Shown here: in pieces, positions 48,603 through 61,744 of the stretch
Layout: each line of letters opens with the position of its first letter
Numbering within the stretch: position 1 is the first letter of the stretch
NCBI GenBank assembly: GCA_033065855.1
Contig: JAVXUO010001933.1
Span: 124,001-188,000 of the forward strand
Source of the DNA: Escallonia rubra
Taxonomy: Eukaryota; Streptophyta; Magnoliopsida; Escalloniales; Escalloniaceae
DNA: 64,000 nt
Direction of reading: 5' to 3'
Position numbers and translations under genes: made by a program
Notes under the pieces: model-generated
Told to the model about the DNA's origin: nothing
Database searches by the model: none
What the model saw: only the letters and a program-made list of their open reading frames with translations

Positions 48603-49066
48603 GGGGGGGGGGGTTGGCGGTGGAGGTGTCAGGGTCGTCGATTTGTGGTTGTTCTATGAATGAGTGAGGGTGAGAGAGAGAGAGACGTGTAGTGGTGGAG
48701 GCATCAGTGTCGGCCGTAGATCTGTGGTTTTCTTGTGAATGAGGGTGAGTGAGTGAGTGAGTGTGGGAGAGAGAGTGTGTATGTGTTGAGTGGAGAGGAG
48801 AGGAGAGGAGAATGAAAGAATGAGAAATGGGTGACCATAAGTGTCAAACATAATGTATACCCCAGAAATCGGGTAACCCGTACTTGGCCCGGACAGAATC
48901 GGGTCAGTTCGGGTATAAGTAAAATCTCGTACACGGGTTTTTTCAATGGACCGAGTATATCCGAGGGTCAAAATACTTTTTTGCCAGGTCTATTGGCATT
49001 AAAAATGGACACATGGCAACTTCTAAGGCCATGTTGTTGCAACATAGTTTGCCGCCAAGCTTTTCC
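47420..49066. mobile_element. TIR transposon (MULE-like), interrupted by a hAT
   Basis: The left end GGAGAAACTCGGCAACGAAC and the reverse complement of the right end GGAAAAGCTTGGCGGCAAAC form an inverted pair that continues through CTATGTTGC and AACATGGC for roughly 70 bp. The interior (47520-47990) is CCA/GGT-rich without a transposase. The flanks are A/T-only and no exact duplication could be set, so the superfamily and end points are tentative. Confidence 0.55.
48021..48992. mobile_element. Non-autonomous hAT-like element nested in a TIR transposon
   Basis: The ends TAGACCTGGCAAA and TTTTGCCAGGTCTA are inverted repeats. The flanks TTAGGATT (48013-48020) and TTGGCATT (48993-49000) match at 6 of 8 positions, consistent with an old hAT duplication. 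Subterminal CGGGTA/TACCCG words recur near both ends. It contains a (TA)n run (about 48568-48599) and a G-run just after it. It has no coding capacity. Confidence 0.75.
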
Positions 49067-49806
49067 ATTTTAAAATTTTTTTTGTGCCAAACAACAATAT
49101 AAGATATAAGTCAAACAAAACTAAGGAAATAACCTTAAGGAGAAAATATTTTAACCCTAAGGAGAATGTACATTAAGAGATCGTCTAACAAAACTAAAGA
49201 GAAATAGCCTTGCCTACTACATAGTATATCTTTTCCAAATCAAACCCTAATGATTCTGGCTATCAAAAAGGGGTAGCAAAGAAAGATGATTGAGCAGTGA
49301 CAGACCTTTCAACTAACATGCCAATCTCCTACGAGATAAGAAAACAACCTCAAACCCTTGCATAAAAAGGAAAAATTGAATAAGGAAACGTAACATTTAA
49401 GTGTTGAACAATGGTGAGAAAACCTATTTAGCTTAATGAAATTCTATGTTACAAACCAAAAGAACCTATCTATAGCTACCTTCAAGAAAGCTTGGGAAGA
49501 TGAGAGGATAGTAAGATTGGTTGGATATGTGGAAAGGGCATAAACATGAGGAAAAATGCCTCTCACCCAAAGATAGGCACCTCCAAAGCACAATGACCAT
49601 GATATCCTGTAAAATAGAGAAGTAAAAGAGAAATAGATTGAGAGAGACAAAGTTAATAATGAAGCATATAGCTTCGGCAACAAAAAAAATCCTAAAAGAA
49701 AAACTCAACTATTATGCTTTATTGCCCCAAAAAATGTTTTTGCATGTTTAATTTGTTGACGAACTAATGAAGAAATATTCAACCTTCATAAAATGCAATA
49801 CTGTAG

Positions 49807-52279
49807 GTCACGCCCCCAGATGTGGAGGCAGACCTTTACATACTATTTCAAAATTGTTTATGAGAAGTATAATACCAAAGCATTTACAAACGCAACCTAA
49901 AAAGAAGTAATCAGAGCTTTAAAACATACTCCACATCAAGCATTCGCATTAACCGCATATCTCAATCAAGACAATGGAAGTCTAATAAGAAATAAGCATT
50001 ACCCCAAAGGGGTCTCCAAAAGCTACTAAAATTTATAAACTAACTCCAAGCTATTCTTTGCGTGGGGTGGGGGGGGGGTGGTGGGGTGGGGGGGGGGGAT
50101 GTGCAAAGATAACTCAAACACCCCTATGGTGTACAACATATGTATTCAATAACATATGCTGAGTAAAAAATGCAACATATAAAAGTCAAGGTGCAAAGAC
50201 GATAAATAATCTTAGGCGCGAGAAATATTCTCATTTAGGGATATAAAACCAGCGAAGATCAAATCGAAATTTTGAATAGCTAAACTAAAAATCAAATATG
50301 ATACAACCACGTACTAGGTAAATGCATTTTTAGCACGTTAACCTAAGCACACGAATATTTTAAGTTCAAAGTTTGCCTACCGTGTAGCAATTGCCATATC
50401 ATGAAATGGCATGAAGCAACCTAACCACATGTAGTATCAAATATTAGTTCAATTTAAAGCGGTCCAGAGAACATTAAAGTATCTCAAATGCATAAGAGCA
50501 AGACTCAAGTAGGATAGCTTAACTATATAAGAAAATACTCGATTTTAGACTACAATTGAAGAGGACGAAAGACAAGTCCAACAGAAGCGGAATTATCTCG
50601 ATCCGAACCCACGGGTGAGCCCATGAGCTAGGCCCGTGACCAGCCGCAGACCCATTAACCCTCCACCAGGGCTCTGCCAGGCCTATTACAACCTGTACAC
50701 AAGATTTATAACTAGTACTAAGTCTAAACCATTTAAGCCATTACTCATAGAATCATTACATGGCATTTTTAATTCATATTTCTTGTCACACCAATCTCAG
50801 AGTAGCAAAAGCACAACAAATTCTTAAAACCCTTATTTGGTAAAACCGCGTACACATATACATGTATTGGAAAATAGGTTGTACGGAGGAACATGGCAGG
50901 AGTACTTACCTGGATAGATAAGCGGTTCTCGTTCTTGTTCCCAAACCTACCCTAACTCTTGTCTATCGGAACCTAAACAATAAACCATACATATGTTGTT
51001 TATTACCGCTCAATCATGCCTAAGTGCTATATTTCCCCCAAGTGCGCGAAATTACCAAAATACCCCTAGACTTGTGTAAAATTACCAAATTACCCCCAAC
51101 GCCTAATGTACTGTTACACACCCAATATAACTTAAAACATCCTTTTAAACAACTAGGTGAGTTTTTCAGACAAAAATGGCCTTTCTGGGAATTCTCTGTT
51201 TGGAACCTTAAACCGCTCCTTAAATCGAGCATTAAGGTTCCTATTTCAAAATATATTCAAACGGCAGAAATGCCACGAAATTTCAGAAGCTCAAGCGTCT
51301 CGGTGTATTTAGATCAATGTAATTTTTTTGGCTAAAACTAATTTTGTTTACTATATCAAATAATTCAAAAGCCTATTTTCAAAATAAAATCATTTCAGGC
51401 CTTTCCCATGCCCGCAAAAATCCCAAAAAAGTCCACGTCAAAGGTTTGCAATAATAATGTGAGTTTAGTTTTCTACTTTACCCAAATATGCTCAGAAATA
51501 GCTTAAAAGGGTTTGGGCAATGGACTGGTGTGTAATTCTAGAAACAACATTTTTCAGCAAACCCTAGTTTTGTACATCGACCATTTTGAGGCCGAAACAT
51601 GACGAATCTTTGAAAATTAAAAGCTACAAAGTTAAATTAGAATTTTTAAGGTTTTCATAAATATAAGGATAAAAAAAATACAATGACTAATGAATTTTCT
51701 ATATCAAATCAAAGTGGTTGATAGAAACAACACATCTCTAGGCAAACCAGTTTTGTTCAATAGTTATTCTGGAGTAGAAATACTATGAATATCAGAAACC
51801 TCAAAATTAGGAGGTTTTTATAAATATAAATTTCACAAAAATCCAATAAGTAATGAATTTTCTATGACAAATCGAAGTGACTACCAGAAAACGAAAAATC
51901 TAGACTTCTACGGGGCATTGATTTTAAAGTCATTTTTCGATATGGAAACATCGAATTTTGAGAAAACTCTAAATTAAAAAGTTGAAGGTGACACAATGAA
52001 ATTTTCAGATTGTATAAAATCATCTCAATCGGATTTGAAATAAAGGAGATATGACAAAAACTCTAACCTACTCTTATGCTGCTCTACAGCAGCCTTCTTC
52101 TCAAACACACCCACATCTCACTCTCTGAAACACACACAATATCCTAACACTCATACCAATAACCAATGAATTCATATATAAAAACCTAGCTAGAACACCT
52201 AATAACATGGCCAAGATTAAAGGGAGGCTATGGATTTTTACCTTAAAATCTTCTTGCCGTAGCTTGCTTCTTCTTCTTC

Positions 52280-52318
<39 letters not shown>

Positions 52319-52715
52319 CATAAAATAAAGTGGTTGTAGAAGCTTGGACGACTGTCCTCTAAATGCCTCATTTATATATGATTGCCCTATGTTGGAATAA
52401 TTCTAAAGACCCCCTAACACTTAACTATTTTCTCATTTCATCCACATCACCATAAAGAGACTACAAACTCTTTAAATTAAAATTTAAAACAAAGTTTATG
52501 TTAACTAAATAAAATTTTGGGTATTCCAATCTCCTCACCTCATTAATTTGCAACTTAAAAGCATTATAAGTTGTCGCTAAAGGTCACAATCAATACAGCT
52601 GGCGATAACGGTCGCTAAAAACTCCAATTAATGTATATTACCACTAACACCGCTAAAGAATTAACTAAAATTCTAGGATTCATCGTCAACCATATTCTAG
52701 GTGTGGGGTATTACA
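49807..52715 (-). mobile_element. Gypsy-type LTR, reverse orientation
   Basis: Read on the minus strand it starts TGTAATACCCCACACC (52715) and ends near TCTGGGGGCGTGACC, like CGGGTCGGGGCGTGACA of the intact chromovirus. The 3' third also matches the chromovirus LTR (CTAAGCACACGAATATTTTA and TAGCAATTGCCATATCATG-type words, reversed). A block at 50595-50720 matches the 3' end of the LTR at 56100-57779 (GAACCCACGGGT.AGCCCAT). No matching duplication was found. A CT microsatellite lies at 52283-52312 and G-runs at 50066-50098. Confidence 0.65.
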
Positions 52716-53345
52716 GGAATTGATCAAATTCGAGTCTGTATGAGCATGAAATTATGAAATATCAAAATATGGGCAAAAGGTTAACAAACGTGTGCACCAC
52801 TTAATTCGTGACATGTTACACATCCACCTTTTTGCTCACACACCCAAAATGAGCTAAAATGATGGCTGTACACACCAATTTCTAGTCTAAAAGTAAGATG
52901 AAAAAAATAGCGACAAATTGAACTTGTATTGATTTTTATACCGACTGGTACATATTTATAGCGGCCGGTACACCTTGGCGTTTAAGTATAATAAGGTAGA
53001 ATGGTATCTTAGTCTTTTAAGTTTTCTCTGGTAGCAGTTAGTGTAGCATACTAATCTTTTTATGGATTGTTATTGCAGTCCCATACCCCCAAAACCTCTA
53101 TAAAAATAGCCCTAGGCATACCCTAAAGACATAGAAAATTTATCGGAGGCTGCTAAAATTTCATGTGGCTTTTTATTAGGGTTTTAATCTTATATATCGC
53201 GGTTCCCTCTCCCATACACATATTTACTCTCATTCATTTGAGTTTTTTGCATTGTCAATACATTTAAACCAACAGTCCAACCATCCAAATCAAAAGGAAA
53301 AACGCTTTGCTGTTATCCAATCATGTCTATGCATACTTGGAGCTA
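52716..53345. other. Intergenic stretch without recognised feature
   Basis: Contains CTCTATAAAAATAG near 53095 and CTATACCGACTGGTAC-type text, possibly an LTR promoter remnant, but no ends or coding stretch could be supported. Confidence 0.3.
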
Positions 53346-53980
53346 TGCTATCCCAACCTAGTTGCCACATCTGGCTGCTCCGACTGGTCTACTCGATTGG
53401 CTGTTCTCGGTTGGCTGATTCAACCCAGTTGCACACAGTTGGACCACTGTTATCTCAACCCAGCTACGAACATTTGGACCGCCGCGCCCGAGCGCTATCA
53501 CCACATCACATGCTCCCGGCATGAGGCCAATCTCCACGACACCCTTCGCCGTGCCCTTGCCCCATCTTCGCTTCATATGCATCCGGCATGACACTCATCT
53601 CTGTAACACCAGTCATCACACCTAAGCACCATTACAGCATCGTGTACCCCTGGTAGGGCGCCTGACTCCGCGACACCTATTGCCATGCCCGTGTGTTGTC
53701 CTTGCATCACGTGCCCCTGACACAATGCCAGATTCCATGACACCTTTCGCGGCCCCCGTACGCCATTTTCATATCACATGCCCTCAGCACTGCACATACC
53801 GTTGTGCCCGTTTGCCATTTTCATATCATGTGCCTCGACGCCATGCTGCTTATACAGTCTTGCCCCCGGGCATCCTGTCACACTAACGCGCCTCTGCGTT
53901 GGTCCATCCTTTCACCACACATTGCCTTGGTCATGGAACATGCTTCAACCCACTCCCTGGAGTGTGCAGCATCCTGCCGG

Positions 53981-54580
53981 GATAGACTACTCCTCCAGAA
54001 CACAATCTCTGCTAGGGAGCTACAAGTGCTCCGACATGAAGACTCCCCTTCCTTAGGTAGATGGCTTCTTCAGGATGCTACCTCGGCCCTTCGAGTAGGT
54101 GAGTCCTCCGAGACAATACCTTGGTGCATTCCGAGTGGTTCGGTAGAAGGACTCATCTTGCGGGGATAGACACTCCAGGACACTATATGTACCAGGGAGC
54201 TTCAAGTACTCTGGCACGAAAACTCCCATTCTACCAGGCAGACGGATCCTCAGGGATGCTTCCTCGGCTCGTTGAATAGGCGACTCCTCCGGGACACTAC
54301 CTTGGTGCGTTCTGAGTGCTCTGGCATAAGGACTCATCCTACGGGGATAGACGACTCCTTCGAGACACTATCTCTGCCAGAAAGCTCCAAGTACTCCGGC
54401 ATGAAGACTCCCCTTCCGCTCGGTAGACAGATCCTCCAGGATGCTACCTCGGCCCGTTTGGTAGGCGACTTCTCCAGGACATTACCTTGGGCCATTCTGA
54501 GTGCTCCGGCAAAATGACTCACTCGCAGGATAGGCTTGCTCTCTAAGACACTATCTCTGCCAGTAGACGACTAGTCTATG
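53981..54580 (+). repeat. About 183-bp tandem repeat, 3.3 copies
   Basis: GATAGAC/GATAGG anchors at 53981, 54165, 54346 and 54529 give spacings of 184, 181 and 183 bp. Each unit carries GACACTATCTCTGCCAG-like and AAGTACTCCGGCATGAAGAC-like text. The open frames here (for example 54053-54337 minus) are repeat artefacts. Confidence 0.9.
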
Positions 54581-54745
54581 TACTCAAGCACTAGGGGCTT
54601 TTCATCGGCACCCTATTATGATGCCCGGGTCACTCCGAGATGGGAGCAGGTCTCCAGAGGGCAACGTGCTTAGTCTGCCTAGCAGTTGGGCATCGGGCCT
54701 TCCCCACCGCTGCTAGGTCTTCTATATCTCTTGATGCCCTGTGCG

Positions 54746-55639
54746 TAGGGCTGTTTTAATGAACCGAGCCGTTCACGAACAACTCATGGTTCGTTCCCTC
54801 CAGAGTTTGTTCATATTCCTTTGTATAATATATGAACCGAACATGAAATTTTTTTAGAAGTCATTTCTTAAACGAGTTGAGCAAGAACATATGAAAGTGT
54901 TCACGAATGTGTTCATGAATAGCTTATGTAAATAATAAATTAATATTTCTATTTTTATAGCATAAAGATTTTAACAATATGCTTACAAATCATGTTTAAA
55001 GCCAAAGACCCTAAGCTCAATCAGTCAGAATCCAAGCCTAATAGCTAAACATTTCTAAATGTAACCCAAGCCTATTACTCTATATGCAACCAAACAGCCC
55101 ACAACATTAAGCCCAAATCCCTCCTTTCTATTTAAGAAACCCTATCAGCCGCACTGCCTCTCCTTTTTTGCTTCTTCCCCCTTCCCTTCCTCTGTCTCAC
55201 AAATGCACTTTGGTAAGTTATCCACTCTCTCATACATAAATGCCTCCACAAAAAATGCACCCTCTCTCTCTCTCTCTCCGCCTATTTTTATATACCTGCA
55301 TCACGCTAACAACAATGAAACAATCGGATCTGGGATTAAAGCGTCATTTTTTCCACCATGACTCTGAATCCCCGTTGAGAGATGGGATTTGAGCATCAAT
55401 ATCTCTCCGAAGCTGCAAAAGTCCATCGAGGTAGAGTTGATTTGGTCAGAGCAATGGGATTCAAACTCGTTAAACGAACGAGTCGAGCCTAAGTTTTCTG
55501 GCAACGAACTCGAGCCGAGTTAGAACATCGATTTTCAGTAGGTAATGAACACGAGTCGGGTCTGAACATTCCTGCGAGGATATGAACCGGGCTTGAACAT
55601 GCCCCTGTTTGGCTCAAATTCGGTTCGTATATAGCCCTA
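54746..55639. mobile_element. Non-autonomous hAT-like element, imperfect 8-bp TSD
   Basis: The ends TAGGGCTGTTTTAATGAACC and the reverse complement TAGGGCTATATACGAACCGA form the TAGGGCTG..GAACCGAGCC type of hAT terminal repeat. The flanks CCTGTGCG (54738-54745) and CCTATGGG (55640-55647) agree at 6 of 8 bases. Repeated CGAGTCG and GAACGAG words near the right end are usual for this group. It interrupts the LTR at 53346-57875, whose sequence resumes directly after it. Confidence 0.8.
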
Positions 55640-55873
55640 CCTATGGGACTCTGCAAAGGTTTTGGACTGGTGGCTAGATCAAGGGGATTTTTTCAGGCCA
55701 CAGCGGCGCTGTGTGAGCCAGTCTTTTCGGTCGAACAGACAGACCGATGTTGTGGGGAGCATGTCGAGTGAATATGTGATCCGACATTCCGTGGAGCACC
55801 GGCATTTGTGGCCCCCTCGATAATGTCCCGGGGAGCGCCACGTGTTTGTTGATGACATCATAATCTCAACCCC

Positions 55874-55882
55874 TATAAATAG
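55874..55882 (+). promoter_or_regulatory. Putative LTR TATA box
   Basis: TATAAATAG at the position equivalent to 9418-9426 of the related LTR, about 50-60 bp before a shared pyrimidine-rich TTCTCACT region. Confidence 0.5.
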
Positions 55883-56099
55883 GGACTTGAGAATTCATTT
55901 GCAGGACTCTTCACCATCTTCAGAACTCATTTTTACTTTCTCACTATAGACAGAGAAACATACAAGACTTTGACTCTGGACCTAAGCATCAAACAATGAA
56001 TGTCGTCGTGTATTCGCCCCGCGCGATCGCCTTCACAACAATACATTCCTTAGGCTTTGTTTGGAAATCCCTTATTCTCTGCCCTTGCTCAATCCTTGT

Positions 56100-57779
56100 T
56101 GTCACGAACCGAACCCACGGGTAAGCCCATGTGCTAGGCATGTGACCGGCAGCAGACCCATTCAGTTCGGGTTCTGCCATGCCTTATTTAAACCTGTACG
56201 TATATCTAGGGTCATGCCATAAGTAAGACCTTAAATGACTTCTATAAAGGTACTAACAAATCTCCCCAAAATTATCTCTACTAAATTCCTCCATAATGAC
56301 TGATATAATTTATTTAAAGGAAACCTCATGGAGTTAAGCTAGAAATAATTCCATAAATAAACCAGCAATATTATAATTTCTCAAGGAACTTAATTCAGCT
56401 TTCTAACGAGCATCTCCCGCTGCTTCATTCTCATTACCCTCGTAGTACTCATGTTCATCTAGGTGATCGCCTGAAAACATTTATAAAAAGGGGGTGAGCT
56501 GGGCCCCAGTAAATACACATGCCATACCCCTAAAATAGATTTGGGGATTTTAAATTTTCCATGGTTCTTCCTTTTCAAAATAAAGAATTCAATGTCATCA
56601 AAATAGAATTTAACTCAATATAACTACGTACATACATGTACTTGCAGCGAAAGAATTCTCAAAATAGAATATAATCAACCAAAAGATTCATCAAGAACTA
56701 TCACAGTTAATTCATAACATGGTATACTGCGGTCAACGCATGGTCCCACTGACTAGGACCCAAAATCCATCCTCCACCCGGGATAACAAAATGTGGACGC
56801 AAGGGCGAACCACAGTGCAACAGTACTGTGCGTCAACGTATGGTCCCGTTGACCAGGACCCGGAATCCACTTTCCCCCGTGGATATGGGGCGCAGTAACA
56901 CAGTCAACTAGCATCTCATTCTACATGTACCGATCATGATTCTATTACTCACATAACAATTCCATGGCATTTCATTTCAGTTTTCATTAAACAATTTACC
57001 ACGAACATAGGGCAATAAAAGTGTTTCAAAGTTTTCATTTTTATTGAGAACATGTATACAATATATAAATTTTCAAGTAGGGTATAGGGAGGAATGTGGC
57101 AAGGTACTTACCTCACTCAATAACTGGTTCTTGAGCTCGTTCAGAAGTCGGTTCTATCTCTTGTCTATCGAAACCGGAAAGTTTCGCCGGAAGAATCTCT
57201 TGCCAAGCTTTCTTCCTCTCTCCCGTACTCTACTCAGCCATTTTCCAGATGGTTTGAATTCTAGGGTCGGCTGCTCTATATAGAGTGCATATATATACAC
57301 CAAAAACCCTAAGTTGAAAATTATTATAAAACCCCTCTTCTTAATTTGCTAATTACACGCAGTCTACCCCAACCTTTTTCATTATTGTTAAAAAAGGCCC
57401 AAAAAATTTACTTTGAAACTTTAATGTGTTTAAGAAAAATTTAACGGTGTTACCCTACCCCACTACTATAATTGCCGCTATAAGTTGTTAATAAAGTATC
57501 GACGCTAACTCTAAAAAAAATGTCGCTAACAATTTTTAAAAATACCGTTAACGCTAATCGTTGCTAGAGACCTCAATCAATATCAATTATATCTGCTAAC
57601 ATTGATTTATAATTTATGATTCTAGAATTGTCGCTAAAGATCATCATTATAATGCTCCCCAAATTCGACGCTAAAAAGTATATCGATGTTAAGAGAAATA
57701 ATAATAAGAATAGTAATAATTCGTCATTAAAAAGTTAAATTAGTCCATAAAAATATATCGGGATTTTCGGGGTATTACA
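56100..57779 (-). mobile_element. Solo LTR, TSD CTTGT
   Basis: On the plus strand it runs from TGTCACGAACCGAACCCACG to TTTTCGGGGTATTACA, flanked exactly by CTTGT at 56095-56099 and 57780-57784. It is 1680 bp with no coding region. Read on the minus strand it opens TGTAATACCCC and has TTTAGCGACAATTC words early, as in the other LTRs of the group. It lies inside the LTR at 53346-57875: removing it joins CAATCCTTGT to TTTGTCCCAC, matching CCGTCCTTGCTGTCTCTCAC of the relative (9691-9710). Confidence 0.9.
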
Positions 57780-57875
57780 CTTGTTTTGTCCCACATCTGC
57801 ACACTTAACATCTAACTCAGACTGCATTCTTTGTGACACCTCCATGTAAGCTGCGAATCTACTTCCTTGGCATCA

Positions 57876-60800
57876 CTCTTTTACTTTTTAGTTAAAATAA
57901 ATCTCCTTAGAGCGATCAAATTCTGGTCCATAGGCAAAAATTTGCTTCTGTACTGAGATCATCGAAATTAGTTATAGAACTCTTTTTGGCAAAACTATAG
58001 ACTAGAGTTTAGATGCCTTTTAGCGTCCAAATTATAGAGTTTTGATCCCGATTAGTCCAATCGGGTACGTAGGCCACTCAGCCCTATATGTTGAGTTCAC
58101 ATCGAATAATTAGTTAATTTTAGCGTTTATACTTATCTTTTAACAAAAATTCATCAAATCATGATAAAAAGGCAAGCAAAGATCTAATTAAGGTATGGCA
58201 ATGTGCTTAACACATTCTCTTCATGTAAATTAGTTCCTCAATCTAAATCTAGGGTTACGCAGGCTAGAAAATCATCGACTTTAAGATTTTCTTAATTAAT
58301 TCTAAAAGTTAAGTGACGACCGGAAAGACTAGATTTTTTGGATGCATGTCGTCACCCTTCCCTTGATATTAGTCGATTCCCATTAAAGAAAACACTTATG
58401 ACTACTTTAGAACTAGATGCAAAAATTCTAAATACCTGAAGTGATTCCGCACTTGTTGGCAAATCTGTAACAAGTAATCATGCATTCTGGAATCTTTTAA
58501 GCTCATATATATAGAAATGTTGGCACCGCGTGGTTCATTGTTTGAGTGAACGACTGAGGTGTGAACACTGTGTGGTGCATTACGTGCGTGAACGGTTGGG
58601 ATTCGGACTACATAACCTGTATTAAAGGGGGGATCCAAATTTAAGGGGAAGGTCATAGGGGTGGGGTTGAGAGAGGGAGAGGGAGAGGGAGAGGGAGAGA
58701 GATGAGTTTACACTACTTTGACATTTTTCCCAGTGGACTAAAGTGCAATGCCCTATATGTTTTGTCATATACTTGGCATAGCCACATATGTTAGGTTTAA
58801 CACAGACATTGCTTTTTGGACAAGTTGCAGTTCAAAGTGAAATCAGAAGCACTTATGTAAAGGGAAAAAAACAAGGACTAGAATAAATTTGGAAATGAAC
58901 AAGAATGAAGTATGGAAGAAAATGAGACTATTGCCAAGTACTAATGTACTTTCAATCTAGCATTAGGTAAGATCATATGTCAAGCTTAATCCCAACATGC
59001 CAAGTAACCTTTCCTGAGAACTCAAGTAGGTCAAAAATGGACTATCCATGCGGAACATGGAAAAACAATCAAGGCTTATCTTGGGGTTAGGTTGAGTAGC
59101 TATCGAAAACTGAAAACACAATAGTATGGTTTCTCAATTACTACATATGCTTAATATTATTTATAATGTTTCAAAAACTACGTATACTCTATCTTGATTT
59201 ATTTTCTTTTACGATTTCGGAATCAAGTCTCTTTAATATCAGTTCGCACAAAGGTGTTCTTGCAATATACATAATGATTGCAACCATCTCCAAAATTGTC
59301 CAATATCAGTCATAAAGTTACATGTGCTTATTGTTAAAAAGCTAAATAGTAGAATCTAATACCATTTTTTTCTCAACTTTGCCAACGGACCAACGTTACC
59401 TCCGCCATGCCACCTCCCACATCTTTATCATCCCATCATCAACACCCAATACCACCTACACCAACACACCAACCGAACGCCACCACCATCACTACCACAA
59501 AAGAACCGCGATTAGACCCACATTATTATGGTAGCCACCAGCCATTAAACACTGCTTACCTTGTCTGTGGCTACTATCGCCGCCTGCCATCAGGTCGTTA
59601 AGTGCACACTGTTATCACAAAAAATTACGATTAGACCCATAATACAATTTGTCTCTGGGAAGACGATTCATGGATCTTGAGACCCTTAGAGACTGTGCCC
59701 CATTGTAGCCTCTCTTGGGAGAGGATGCAAAGCTATACATGCAAGTAGTTGCAAGTGCTTATACATGCTAACATTAACACTTATTACAACTATGCTTTTA
59801 ACATGGAAATAAAAGCAATGATCATACTCTCTGGCCCTAGTATGGCCTTGTCGATTAGACAACGGGAGTGCGCTGCATTGTGTGTCGCAAGTAGCTTAAA
59901 AAGTCATACTAGTTGGAAGACCCGACACGTAATGTACTTGCGTCATTTGACGCAACTGACCCAAAGAGGTCTAGGTAATATAGACGGATATAAGCAGCCT
60001 TTGGAAGGCTTGCTAGCGCCTCAAATTCATAGCCACTTTATATTTGGCGACAAATATGCAATAGAATATACGCAGTTTTTAAAGAATGTGTGGCATGTGT
60101 TAAATAAATGAGACTCCGTGATCTTATATTTAAGTAGGCATTTTACAAGGGGTTGAAAGCTTAATACGTTAATCAGTGTGCCAAAGTTGCATTGAAGAGA
60201 GCCTTGGGGTCTTCAATAATTTAAATACACATATTTATCGGGTAAAAGCTTAATGTTGTAAAAGAAAGAATGCACTTTGTAATTTGGCCTGCCCATTTTC
60301 TTTTCGCCACCAAAGGGAAGATCCAGTTATAGCAACAACGACGAGGTGGATGTGGTCACAACGGTGAGCGAGCGGCAGTGCTACCTGTTGTGGTTGCTTT
60401 AACTACTTTTGTCGCGGGCGATTGTGTGGTTGCATTGGTGGAGCAGAAGGAGTTGATGTGGTGAGCGAGAGGCCGATGGAGGAGTTGGTGTGCGGCGGTG
60501 GCCAATAGATCATATTTTGGACGAAGGCGTGGCAGCGTGTGCGGGATAGGCTTGGTGACACAGCCTGTCGCGATGCCAAGGATGTTGATGGAAAGGGGCA
60601 ACGAAGATCTGTTAGGGTTTTGACCATAAGCGAGGGAGCTGCTACTGCTTCTTCTTCTCCACTTTTTTTTGGGTGATTGTTGTAACTGCTCCGATAGCTT
60701 CGCGGCGGCGGCAAAGATTTATTGTGCCCACGGCTCCAGTGGCGATGGTTGTGCGATTGACGACTGATTGTTGGCCGTTTTTGCGGGCTTCGAACAGTCC

Positions 60801-61744
60801 TTATATTTTGCCTTATATTTTTGTGTGTGATTGGATTGGTATCTTGCTACGGCGGTGGGTTGTATGACTGCCGTGTGCACAGCCATCCGACCGGTCGATT
60901 ACTTGTTCACATCGCGATGTTGCAGTGGATCCAACAGTGGTGGTTGTTGCTAGTGGGTCTCACGGATGACGCCATTCTGTTGTTGTTGATAAAAATATAA
61001 TTTGGAGCTCTAGTTTGGAACGATGGCTTGCAAGACAGAAAATGAGTGACCACCGAGTGGCGTTCTTGGGATAAATCTCCAATACTTAAGTTAGAGCGCA
61101 GTTACGTTATAAAATATTAGAAAAAAACATGAAAGGTGGTGTTTGTGTGTAACTATCCACATAGAAGGGGGAAGGGGGGGGGGGGGGGGGGGGGGGTTTC
61201 TTTTATATAGGTATGGATGTTGAATTGGAATAAAATTAGCAGAGATGGTTGGGCTCTGGAAGCGATCTTCGGGGATCATGCTAGAATCTTTTTAAAAACC
61301 TACTTTATCCAATAAACCGTATTTGACCCAGTTTGACTGAAAAATACAAGGTACCCTCCAATAAATGAAAGTTATATTTCAGTTATATCACACATTCCTG
61401 GGATATAAATATTTAAGTTTCATTATACTAATAAGGAAGAACGAGAATGAGCTCTTATTTGAAATTACAGGATTTGGTTTGGATTGGTGTAGGTGGTGGT
61501 GAGATTGAGTTTTGAGTAAAATGAGGCGCTGGTGGTGAAATCACATACGACGGTGATGGCGGATGGTAGAGATCCTGGGACGGTAAAAGTGATAGTGGTG
61601 GCGAAGGTGGCCAATGGCCCTTACTTGTTGGCAACGGTGACAGCAAATCAAGAGGGAGAGAGAGAGGAGCAAGAACACGGATGGGTCAGAATGATGAGAC
61701 GGAGGGAAGGTGTTTATAGGAAGAGAGGAAGATGACTCATCCAA
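57876..61744. other. Intergenic region without supported gene
   Basis: AT-rich sequence with a GGGAGA microsatellite (58668-58703), CCA-rich text (59390-59540), GGTGGT-rich text (60340-60960) and a long G-run (61168-61193). The largest open frame (59749-60111 plus, 120 codons) has no motif I recognise. No transposon ends could be paired. Confidence 0.4.

Larger units (their letters stand above)
53346..57875 (+). mobile_element. LTR related to the 6684-9778 LTR, twice interrupted
   Basis: The end CTTCCTTGGCATCA (57875) and the segment CCCGGGTCACTCC..GATGGGAGCAGGTC (54629-54655) match the solo LTR in TOP3A intron 10, as does the TATAAATAG promoter word. The left end is taken as TGCTATCCCAACCTA at 53346, by analogy with TGTTCCCAACCTA. 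It also carries decayed 66-bp-type repeats (53470-53880) and a 183-bp array. It is broken by a hAT (54746-55639) and a solo LTR (56100-57779). No duplication was found. Confidence 0.6.

Noticed and set aside
59749-60111. 120-codon ORF as a host gene
   Set aside because: No recognisable domain, no splice context and AT-rich repeat surroundings; kept only as a note.
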